Part shown: piece by piece, positions 26,597-33,941 of the stretch | Position numbering within the stretch: position 1 is the first letter of the stretch | How the letters are laid out: the number at the start of each line of letters is the position of its first letter | Source of the DNA: Planctomycetota bacterium | GTDB lineage: Bacteria > Planctomycetota > Planctomycetia > Pirellulales > UBA7805 | Direction: 5' to 3' | Length of the DNA stretch: 64,000 bases | Assembly (NCBI GenBank): GCA_003389215.1 | Contig: QQVP01000022.1 | Coordinates: forward strand, 1-64,000 | The notes under the pieces: model-generated | What the model saw: the letters and a program-made list of their open reading frames with translations, nothing else | The model's database searches: none | What the model was told of the DNA's origin: nothing | Position numbers and translations under genes: made by a program

Positions 26597-28552
26597 ATGG
26601 CCCGCCGAAATCGCGCACGCAACTTGCGACAATCGCAGGCCGGGGATGCCCGCGACCTCGATTCCACGACGGCGAGGCCCGCCGGCCCGAGTTCGGGGCT
26701 CGCGTTTCTGGCGATCGTGCTGTTCGGCCTCGGCGCCTACGCGAATAGTTGGGGCGTGCCTTTCGTGTTCGACGACCACTCGAACATCGTCAACAACGTT
26801 GCCGTTCACTGGACCGAGCTCTCCTGGCTCAACATGGAGAATGCCGTTCGCCACAGCCGCAGCTCGAGTCGACCGCTGGCAAATCTCTCCTTCGGCTTGA
26901 ACCATTACTTCTGTGGCCAGCGGGTGCTGGGGTATCACGTCGTCAACGTGGCGATCCACCTCGTCACGGGCTTGCTGGTCTTTCTGTTGGCGTCGACCAC
27001 GTTCCGACTCCTCTGGGCCGACTCTCCCCAGCAATCTTCACGCGTCGCCTGGGCGGCTCTCGCCGCGGCGCTCGTCTTCGTCTGTCACCCGATTCAAATC
27101 CAGGCCGTCACGTACATCGTGCAGCGGATGACGAGCATGTGTGTGATGTTCTACCTGGCCGCCCTGTTGTCTTATGTATACGGTCGTGTTGCAACCTCGC
27201 GGGGCCGGATCGCCTGGTGGTCGTGCGCGGTGCTTTGCTGGCTGGCGGCACTGGCGAGCAAACAGATCGCCGCCACGCTCCCTCTGGCGATTCTGCTCTA
27301 TGAGTGGTGCTTCTTTCGCGACCTGAGCCTGTCTTGGCTAAAGGCCAACGTAGTCCGCGGGCTGCTGCTGGTCGCCCTGCTGATCTTCGTCGCCTGGCTA
27401 TTTCTGGGCAACCAGCCGCTCGAACGTCTCGTCGGGGGCTATGCCGATCGTGACTTCACATTGGGGCAGCGACTGCTGACGCAAATGCGTGTGGTCGTCT
27501 TCTACCTGTCGCTGATCGTCTGGCCTGCTCCTTGGCGACTGAATCTGGCCCACGACTTCTCGTTGTCCCGCTCGCTGTTCGAACCGGCGACGTTGCTCGC
27601 GGCGACGGCCTTGTTGGCCTTGCTGTTGTTTGCCGTTTTTGGCGCCCGACGCTGGCGCCTGGCCTCGTTTTGCATCCTCTGGTTTTTTCTACACCTGGCC
27701 ATCGAGTCGACGATCATTCCGCTCGAAATGGTCTTCGAACACCGTCTCTATCTGCCGATGGTAGGCGTGGCCCTGTTGTTCGGCGGGACACTCTTCTCCA
27801 TCGCCTGGAGGAGCCTCCTCGTACCCACGACGATCGCGACCATCCTCTGCCTGCTGCTAACCGGGGCCTCGTTCGCACGGCACCGCCACTGGCAAGATGC
27901 CGAGACCTTCTGGCGCGACGCGGTGACAAAGAGCCCCGACAACGCTCGGGCGCGGCTCAGTCTTGGCTTCTCGCTGCAGCGCGCGGGCAAACTGGACGAG
28001 GCGCTTGCCGAGTATGAACGCGCGCTTGATATTCGCCCCCTGTATCCCGAAGCTCACTTCAACTTGGGCAACGCCCTGCAGTCGCTCGAGCGCTACGAAG
28101 AGGCGATCGAGCACTACAAGTTAGCCGCCCGCGAGAAGCCGACCTACGCGAAAGCCCTCAACAACTGGGGCGTCGCTTTGCGCCACCTCGGCCGCTTCGA
28201 GGAGGCAATCGAACCGTACGAGAGGGCGATCAAGCTTCAGCCGCGCGGTGTCGAAACACGCATGAATTATGCGTTTGTCCTCGATAAGGTCGACCGCCCC
28301 CACGAGGCGATCGCCCAGTTCCGCACGATCCTGTCAATTGCCCCACGGCATGCCGATGCCTTGAACAGCTGGGGCATGGTGCTGGGACAACGCGGCCAAC
28401 TTCAAGACGCGGCCGCCAAGTTTCAGCAGGCACTGGCCGCGGAACCCGGCATGCCCGAGGCCCGCAAGAATCTGCACGTGATCGAGCGTCTGATCTCCGA
28501 GCAGCGCGCCCGCGGCGCTCAATCACCCAACGAGACGCCGGCCGACTATTGA
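26597..28552 (+). CDS. TMTC-like multi-pass membrane protein with C-terminal TPR repeats
   Basis: The 651-residue protein has a short basic N-terminus, then about ten hydrophobic segments over residues 30-440 (first SGLAFLAIVLFGLGAYANSW) and five or six TPRs over about 450-640 (for example PEAHFNLGNALQSLERYEEA). FVFDDHSNIVNN after the first helix resembles the DD motif of GT-C glycosyltransferases, and the layout matches eukaryotic TMTC O-mannosyltransferases and bacterial relatives. A lipid-linked-sugar-dependent glycosyltransferase is a reasonable inference, not proven. The stop codon TGA lies inside repeat copy B. Confidence 0.8.
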   Translation: MARRNRARNLRQSQAGDARDLDSTTARPAGPSSGLAFLAIVLFGLGAYANSWGVPFVFDDHSNIVNNVAVHWTELSWLNMENAVRHSRSSSRPLANLSFGLNHYFCGQRVLGYHVVNVAIHLVTGLLVFLLASTTFRLLWADSPQQSSRVAWAALAAALVFVCHPIQIQAVTYIVQRMTSMCVMFYLAALLSYVYGRVATSRGRIAWWSCAVLCWLAALASKQIAATLPLAILLYEWCFFRDLSLSWLKANVVRGLLLVALLIFVAWLFLGNQPLERLVGGYADRDFTLGQRLLTQMRVVVFYLSLIVWPAPWRLNLAHDFSLSRSLFEPATLLAATALLALLLFAVFGARRWRLASFCILWFFLHLAIESTIIPLEMVFEHRLYLPMVGVALLFGGTLFSIAWRSLLVPTTIATILCLLLTGASFARHRHWQDAETFWRDAVTKSPDNARARLSLGFSLQRAGKLDEALAEYERALDIRPLYPEAHFNLGNALQSLERYEEAIEHYKLAAREKPTYAKALNNWGVALRHLGRFEEAIEPYERAIKLQPRGVETRMNYAFVLDKVDRPHEAIAQFRTILSIAPRHADALNSWGMVLGQRGQLQDAAAKFQQALAAEPGMPEARKNLHVIERLISEQRARGAQSPNETPADY

Positions 28553-28650
28553 TGGCTGCGTTGTTAATGAGCCCTTCGCGGCGGCGGTGAGGGCTGGAAT
28601 GCCGGCCTCCCGCTGGTCGGCCTGGTTCATTGGCTGCGCAGGGCTCAATA
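28547..28650 (-). repeat. TA-flanked 100-bp repeat, copy B, supplying a stop codon
   Basis: This copy is in reverse orientation relative to copy A, with TA at 28547-28548 and 28649-28650 and a 100-bp core. The TPR gene on the plus strand runs into its TTGATGGC end, and the TAT TGA at the junction gives the last sense codon and the stop. The element lies between convergent genes. Confidence 0.9.
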
Positions 28651-28699
28651 GAAAGCACTTCGGGAACAACTCACCCGGGCCCCGGCGTGTCGTCGCGGG

Positions 28700-29611
28700 C
28701 TATTCCGCCGCCTGAGTGTAGGGCTGCCCCTTCTCGTACTCGGCCAGTCTCGCGCGACACCACTCGCCCCAGCTATCCGGGGCCAATTCCATGGCCTCGT
28801 TCTGCCGCTGGATCGCCATGTCATAGTCGCCGTTTCGCGCGTGGGCCGCGGCCAGGGTGTTCAGGAAGCCCGCGTTGCGGAACTCGGTCATGTCACAGGC
28901 CCGCGTGGCATCTTCCACGGCCCGAGGTCCGTCGTGGAAATCAGGATCGCGACACGTCGCCAACAGCCAGGCCCGCGCGTTGTAGGGGTCGACGTAGGCG
29001 GAGTTGAAGCGAATCGCGGCCGCATAGTCGGCCAAGGCGATACCAAACTCGCCGATCTTCTCGTGGGCAAGCCCCCGATTGTTGTGCGCCAGCGCACGCA
29101 GTTCCGGCGCCTTGTACAGGCGAATCGCCTCGGTGTAATCATCGACGGCTCGCTGATACTGCCCGTCGGCAAAATAGACACGGGCCCGGTTGTTGTAGCT
29201 CGAGCCTTCCTCCGGGTCGGCCCGAATCAGGGCGGTGTAGTCGTCAATCGCTTCACGGTACTCTCCCTTGGCCTCTTGCACGAGCGCGCGGGCTGCCCGC
29301 AAGCTACGGTTCTCGGGGTCTTGCCGAATCTGCTCCGTGAAGTAGTCCGCTGCATCGTCGAGCGGCAGGACGTCGTCGGCATTTACCCAGCCGCGCTGCG
29401 TGTAAGTTATCTCGAGCCAATCGTCCTGCACCTTCTGCACATTCGCGACGATTCCGGGAAACAACTCGGCCACCCGACGATCCTGCACCTTGAGCGGCAC
29501 ATCCCGAATCACCACAATCGTGTCGCCCACGTCGTACTGGGCCTGCGCGGAACCGGCAAGGAAACAGAGCAGCGTGGAAACGAAGGCAACGAATGGGACT
29601 GCGTAGCGCAT
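28700..29611 (-). CDS. secreted SH3-like/TPR repeat protein
   Basis: This 303-residue protein has a signal peptide (FVAFVSTLLCFLAGSAQA), a short SH3-like N-terminal module (VIRDVPLKVQDRRVAELFPGIVANVQKVQDDW), then TPRs over roughly 90-240. The C-terminal module, with LATCRDPDFHDGPRAVEDA, LNTLAAAHARNGDYDMAI and RLAEYEKGQPY, closely resembles the end of the TMTC-like protein at 38873-40939, so the two share a planctomycete-type TPR tail. The function is probably protein-protein interaction in the periplasm. It diverges from the MFS/synthase fusion gene. Confidence 0.8.
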   Translation of the reverse strand: MRYAVPFVAFVSTLLCFLAGSAQAQYDVGDTIVVIRDVPLKVQDRRVAELFPGIVANVQKVQDDWLEITYTQRGWVNADDVLPLDDAADYFTEQIRQDPENRSLRAARALVQEAKGEYREAIDDYTALIRADPEEGSSYNNRARVYFADGQYQRAVDDYTEAIRLYKAPELRALAHNNRGLAHEKIGEFGIALADYAAAIRFNSAYVDPYNARAWLLATCRDPDFHDGPRAVEDATRACDMTEFRNAGFLNTLAAAHARNGDYDMAIQRQNEAMELAPDSWGEWCRARLAEYEKGQPYTQAAE

Positions 29612-29752
29612 GGGTCGACCCTAGGGTGCAAAGAGGTGGGTGCATCGAAGAACGGACGCTCTCAGCATAACTCTCGCGATGCGTCGCTTCAACGAGCACT
29701 TTGGCGAAGCCAGATTGCGACGCGGCCGCCGCCCTCCCGTCTGCTTTTTTCG

Positions 29753-29764
29753 CTACGATAGAGG
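29753..29764 (+). promoter_or_regulatory. putative -10 element CTACGATAGAGG upstream of the first MFS/synthase fusion gene
   Basis: TACGAT (29754-29759), preceded by C and followed by AGAGG, lies about 120 bases before the preferred ATG and 40 bases before an alternative GTG. It matches the recurrent motif exactly apart from the variable positions. Confidence 0.4.
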
Positions 29765-29881
29765 ATCCAACGAGATGCGAACACGCGGCCGCGAGGATCG
29801 GTGAGTCATTGCTTCGTCAGCGGGGCAACTACGCCGCGCGGCCGACAACCCCTCGGGACGAATTCAGACGGCTTCCTCCGC

Positions 29882-32524
29882 ATGCTTCGCAACCAGCTTC
29901 TATTTGTCCTGTTCTTCGTCTCCGGTTTCTGTGGCCTGCTGTATCAGATCATCTGGCTGAGGCTCGCCTTTGCCTCGTTTGGCATCCTCACGTCGGTGCT
30001 GTCGATCGTCATCTCGGGCTTCATGCTGGGACTGGCCATCGGTTCCTGGGCGGGCGGCAAATGGATCACCCCGTTCACCAGGCGAACCGGCATTTCCGCG
30101 ATCTACGTGTACGCATTCTTCGAAGCCATGATTGGTGTCGGGGCACTCGTGGTGCCTGTCTTGTTTGGTTGGGGTGAAGATGTCTTGCTCGATGTGGGGG
30201 AAATGGACTCCCGCGCGTACCTGGTCTTCTCGGCACTGCTCGTCGGCGGCGCCATTCTTCCCTGGTGCATCTTCATGGGAACGACCTTCCCGGTGATGAT
30301 GGCCTACCTTCGCGAAGACGGCAGCGAACACGAGGGCAGCTTCGGATTCCTCTATCTGGCCAACGTGCTGGGCGCCCTCGGGGGAACCGCGGTGACGGTG
30401 CTCGTTCTGGTCGAGCTGTTCGGCTTTCGCAATACACTTCTGCTGGCCGCGGCGGGCAATTTCGGGATCGCGATCGCCGGCGTGCTCATCGGACGAGTCG
30501 CTCGGCAGCCGGCGGGTCGTCGACAAGTTGCCGCATCGGATCGAACGTCAGCCGACGACGAAGGGGCGGCCGCCGCACCCCAGGCGAGCTCGCAACGGAT
30601 TGCCTCGATCATTTTCATGACCGGCTTCACGTCCATGGCCCTGGAAGTGATCTGGGTGCGTGCGTATGCACCGATTCTCAAGAATCAGGTCTACTCCTTC
30701 GCGGCGGTCTTGTTCGCCTATCTGCTGGCAACCGCCTTGGGATCGGCCTGGTATCGTCGCCATCGCAAGCGAAGTCGTGCGCTCTCCGTGTCCGTTCTGC
30801 TGGGCTTCCTGTCGGTCACCGCGTTTCTACCGATCGTTCTCAACGACCCGCGCCTTCACTGGTCGGCCGTTGCCGTCTGTGCCTCGATCTTTCCCTTCTG
30901 TGCGGGCCTGGGCTATCTGACCCCCCTGCTCATCGACAGCTACTCGCAGGGCCATCCTCGCCGCGGCGGCTTCGCCTATGCGCTGAACGTCATCGGTTGC
31001 ATCATCGGACCGCTCGTTGCCTCCTACGCCCTCTTGCCATGGCTCGGTTCCCAGGCGTCGATGATCGTCATGTCGTTGCCATTCGTCGTCTACTTCTTGT
31101 CCACGTCTGACAGAACCGACCGGAGCCGACAGTGGTTCCTTCCCGTCGCGAGCGGAACGGGCGCTTTGGTTCTGCTGGCACTACTCGTCAGCAGAAACCC
31201 GGAGGACCGCTGGGCGTCCGGCGACGCCCAACTCTACCGCGATCACACCGCCACCGTCATTGCACGGCGATTCGGCGACAATCACCAATTGATCGTCAAT
31301 GGCGTTCATCAGGGTGCGAAGGTCGACACTTTTCGGGTGCACGCCCATTTGCCGATGGGAATGCGACCCGCCCAGCCGAAGTCGGCCCTGACGATCTGCT
31401 TCGGTATGGGCGTCACCTACCGCTCGCTCCTCAGTTGGGGCCAGGAAACGACCGCCGTGGAGCTGGTTCCCAGCGTCGTGGAGTCGTTCCGCTTCTTCTG
31501 GTCCGACGCGGACCGGGTGCTCGCGAATCCGCAGGGCCGCATCGTCATTGACGACGGGCGACGTTTTCTGCGTCGAATCACCGACCGCTTCGACGTCATC
31601 ACGATCGATGCCCCCGAGCCACCAGAGGCCGCCGGTTCGAGCCTGTTGTTCTCGGACGAGTTCTATGCCCTCGTCAAACGACGTCTGCACCAGGAAGGCG
31701 TGATGCAGCAGTTCTATCGCGGCGGCGAAGCGAAGCTGCTACAGGCCATCGACACTTCGATTCGCAGCCAGTTTCCCCATGTCAAAGTCTTTGCCTCGAT
31801 CTCAGGAACGGGCTATCACTTCATCGCCTCGCAGGCCCCCCTACGAACGCCGACGGTCTCCGAGTTCATCGACCGCATGCCTGCCGCCGCACGCGAGGAC
31901 TTGATCGCCGCCGCCGATCGCCCCGCGCGCCCTGGCGACCTGCCGGCGAAGGTGGCCGCCATGCTGGCCGTGGAGTTGCAGCCGGACGAGTTGCCCCGGC
32001 AGGCTCCCGCGGTTCGCGTCACGATCGATAGACCCTTCAACGAGTTTTTCGCCCTCCGCCGCTTCTTCGGTTGGTACGACGAGGTGCCAAGCCCTCCGGT
32101 GGTCCGTGGACTGCGCCGTCCCGAGCAACAAGTCATGCTGGAGCGACTCGCTGCCGCACGGCGAACCTTGCCCCGCTACCTGGCGGGCACGGACGGCCAG
32201 CTTCCGCAGGTCGAAGCGCTGCGCAACGCACTCGCTAATTGGTCCGCAGACACGGCACCCGACCGTCCATCGAGGGAGCAATTGGCAACCGAGTTGGACG
32301 CCTTGGTGGGCGACCACCTAAAGAAGAAACTCGGGTGCAACTGGGTATTGCTGCAGAACGACGGCGAAACGGGGCAAATTCTCGTGCGCCACAATGCGTC
32401 GGGCCAGATGTTCGATCCCTACCAGGCCATCCTGGAGAGCATCGAGTCAGGCGACGCCGAGCGGATCGTTAACGCCGTTAACGATTTCATACAAAGAACC
32501 CGCTCCAACGACGCACTTCGGTAG
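29882..32524 (+). CDS. fused MFS-like/spermidine-synthase-like protein, paralogue 1
   Basis: The 880-residue protein has a duplicated membrane unit (residues 1-~470; each half begins like FVSGFCGLLYQIIWLRLAF), a methyltransferase-fold synthase-like domain around 495-665, and an extra ~200-residue C-terminal region of unknown fold. The nucleotide-binding Gly motif is present as FGMGVT and the acidic DDGRRFL is kept. The catalytic position of spermidine synthases, normally DxxxxD with a DP, reads DVITIDAPEPP, so classic polyamine synthesis is doubtful. A GTG at 29801 with AGGA upstream would add 27 residues. The gene lies next to a divergent pair of small membrane proteins. Confidence 0.85.
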   Translation: MLRNQLLFVLFFVSGFCGLLYQIIWLRLAFASFGILTSVLSIVISGFMLGLAIGSWAGGKWITPFTRRTGISAIYVYAFFEAMIGVGALVVPVLFGWGEDVLLDVGEMDSRAYLVFSALLVGGAILPWCIFMGTTFPVMMAYLREDGSEHEGSFGFLYLANVLGALGGTAVTVLVLVELFGFRNTLLLAAAGNFGIAIAGVLIGRVARQPAGRRQVAASDRTSADDEGAAAAPQASSQRIASIIFMTGFTSMALEVIWVRAYAPILKNQVYSFAAVLFAYLLATALGSAWYRRHRKRSRALSVSVLLGFLSVTAFLPIVLNDPRLHWSAVAVCASIFPFCAGLGYLTPLLIDSYSQGHPRRGGFAYALNVIGCIIGPLVASYALLPWLGSQASMIVMSLPFVVYFLSTSDRTDRSRQWFLPVASGTGALVLLALLVSRNPEDRWASGDAQLYRDHTATVIARRFGDNHQLIVNGVHQGAKVDTFRVHAHLPMGMRPAQPKSALTICFGMGVTYRSLLSWGQETTAVELVPSVVESFRFFWSDADRVLANPQGRIVIDDGRRFLRRITDRFDVITIDAPEPPEAAGSSLLFSDEFYALVKRRLHQEGVMQQFYRGGEAKLLQAIDTSIRSQFPHVKVFASISGTGYHFIASQAPLRTPTVSEFIDRMPAAAREDLIAAADRPARPGDLPAKVAAMLAVELQPDELPRQAPAVRVTIDRPFNEFFALRRFFGWYDEVPSPPVVRGLRRPEQQVMLERLAAARRTLPRYLAGTDGQLPQVEALRNALANWSADTAPDRPSREQLATELDALVGDHLKKKLGCNWVLLQNDGETGQILVRHNASGQMFDPYQAILESIESGDAERIVNAVNDFIQRTRSNDALR

Positions 32525-32737
32525 CTCGCGCGACGTCACGCTGCGGGCACAACAGTACGTTCCCGGCACGCTACGTTTGGGGGCACGGCAAGTGGGCGTC
32601 TGAGCCATTCGTCGACGTACAACGGAGCAACTTCGAGAACGCGCTGCAAGACGACAAGACGCGGATGCCGTAGCACCGAGATCGCCGTCTGATGGTTGTC
32701 GGACTGGCCGGCTCGCCAGACTCTCCTGGCACGGCGA

Positions 32738-33265
32738 TTATCCTCCTTCGCCCAGGTGCAGGACCCGCTTTGCCCAACGGGCTAGCCTGGCGTAGAGCTG
32801 CCCCTTGGGCGTCATGACGTAGGACTCGCCTTCGACGCGCAGAAAGCCCTCGTCGAGCATGCCGTCTATTTCGTTGCGAAACTTCGTATCCGGATCGTAG
32901 ACCCGCAGGATGCCCTCGAAATCGAGTTCCTGCTCAGGGGCGCTGTCGAGTTCAATCATCATGCGCTCTTGCACCGACCGGTCCATGGCGAAGTAGAACG
33001 TCATGTAAATGAAGAATAGCGGAGCAAAGATGAGCACCGCCCAAAGTGAGGCTGGAGCCTGCGCCGGAAGGAAGGTCAGCGACCAATGGCAGGCGAAAAA
33101 GACGCCCAGCCCGAGGACACCAAGCCCGCCGAGCAGCCGCACGTGCGCGGCATACTTCTCGGCGCGGTGCGTGTACGAGATCTTGACAACGCGAAACCGC
33201 ACCAGCACATAGTGCAAGCCCAACACGAAGCTCGCCGCCAGCACACCCGCCACCATGGCTCTCAC
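32738..33265 (-). CDS. small membrane protein with C-terminal winged-helix-like domain, 1
   Basis: The 175-residue protein has three hydrophobic segments (MVAGVLAASFVLGLHYVLV, LLGGLGVLGLGVFFACHW, LWAVLIFAPLFFIYMTFYF) and a soluble C-terminus of ~75 residues, with FRNEIDGMLDEGFLRVEGESYVMTPKG that looks like a winged-helix motif. The same plan is seen in the gene upstream, so the two are paralogues or domain relatives. I do not recognise a characterised family; a membrane-bound regulator or accessory factor is only a guess. The GTG at 33265 has GGAGG about seven bases upstream, and the gene starts 15 bases after the previous stop. Confidence 0.65.
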   Translation of the reverse strand: MRAMVAGVLAASFVLGLHYVLVRFRVVKISYTHRAEKYAAHVRLLGGLGVLGLGVFFACHWSLTFLPAQAPASLWAVLIFAPLFFIYMTFYFAMDRSVQERMMIELDSAPEQELDFEGILRVYDPDTKFRNEIDGMLDEGFLRVEGESYVMTPKGQLYARLARWAKRVLHLGEGG

Positions 33266-33280
33266 AAACAGGCCTCCGCC

Positions 33281-33787
33281 CTACAAGTGACCACCGATGC
33301 CGAAGTACCGCCGAAAACCCCCGACGAGCCGGGCGTGCCGTCTTCCTTTGGCGGTGTTCCGAAACACTCCGCCTTGCTGCTCGACCGCTTTGAGGTACTG
33401 CAGATCCTTGAGGATGTCGCGAAACTTGTCCTCGAGGCGGTAACGTGTCGTCAGCTCGTCATAGGTCCGTTTCTTGCCCGAGGACTGTTCGATCTCGACG
33501 AGAATCCGCGTGGCCGACGAGCTATCGACGATGTAGATGAAGATAAAGTACGCAAAGAGGACCGCGCCGTAGATGAACAAGACCGCCGCCACGGCGACCG
33601 CCTCCGGCGTGGCAAGCGGCTCGGCCGTCGGCCACCAACTGGCGCCGCCTGCCGCCAGGATCAGGCAAGTGAGCGCCGTGATCGCCAATACCCGGAAGTG
33701 CCGGCGCGACCGTCCAAATCGCAACGATGCCAGGTGAATCGCCACCGTTGCCATGAATCCCACGACTCCGCAGACAATTCCGATCAT
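33281..33787 (-). CDS. small membrane protein with C-terminal winged-helix-like domain, 2
   Basis: This 168-residue protein has the same layout as its downstream neighbour: three hydrophobic stretches (MIGIVCGVVGFMATVAIHLASL, VLAITALTCLILAAGG, AVAVAAVLFIYGAVLFAYFIFIYIV) and a ~70-residue charged C-terminal domain with KFRDILKDLQYLKAVEQQGGVFRNTAKGRRHARL. The C-terminal pattern, a helix followed by a short hydrophobic strand, recalls winged-helix domains. The ATG at 33787 is preferred to a TTG at 33850. The two genes sit between the two MFS/synthase fusions and point away from the second one, which suggests a functional link. Confidence 0.6.
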   Translation of the reverse strand: MIGIVCGVVGFMATVAIHLASLRFGRSRRHFRVLAITALTCLILAAGGASWWPTAEPLATPEAVAVAAVLFIYGAVLFAYFIFIYIVDSSSATRILVEIEQSSGKKRTYDELTTRYRLEDKFRDILKDLQYLKAVEQQGGVFRNTAKGRRHARLVGGFRRYFGIGGHL

Positions 33788-33873
33788 GCTCCACTCCACG
33801 AGGGGCCACGCCACACGGTCCGATTCCCGATAGCCGGGCTGATGACGCAATATTCACGGCGGGCAACAACCTA

Positions 33874-33884
33874 CTACAATAGGA
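33874..33884 (+). promoter_or_regulatory. putative -10 element CTACAATAGGA upstream of the second MFS/synthase fusion gene
   Basis: TACAAT (33875-33880), preceded by C and followed by AGGAAG, lies about 62 bases before the TTG start and matches the recurrent motif. Confidence 0.4.
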
Positions 33885-33941
33885 AGCTCACGGCCACGCG
33901 AATCCGCAGTCCTGACGTCTCGTGCCCCAGGGATTTTCGCC

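Noticed and set aside
29801..29881. Extended N-terminus of the first MFS/synthase fusion from GTG at 29801
   Set aside because: Possible, with AGGA upstream, but the 27 added residues are polar and unlike the paralogue, which starts right at the first membrane segment; left as an alternative.
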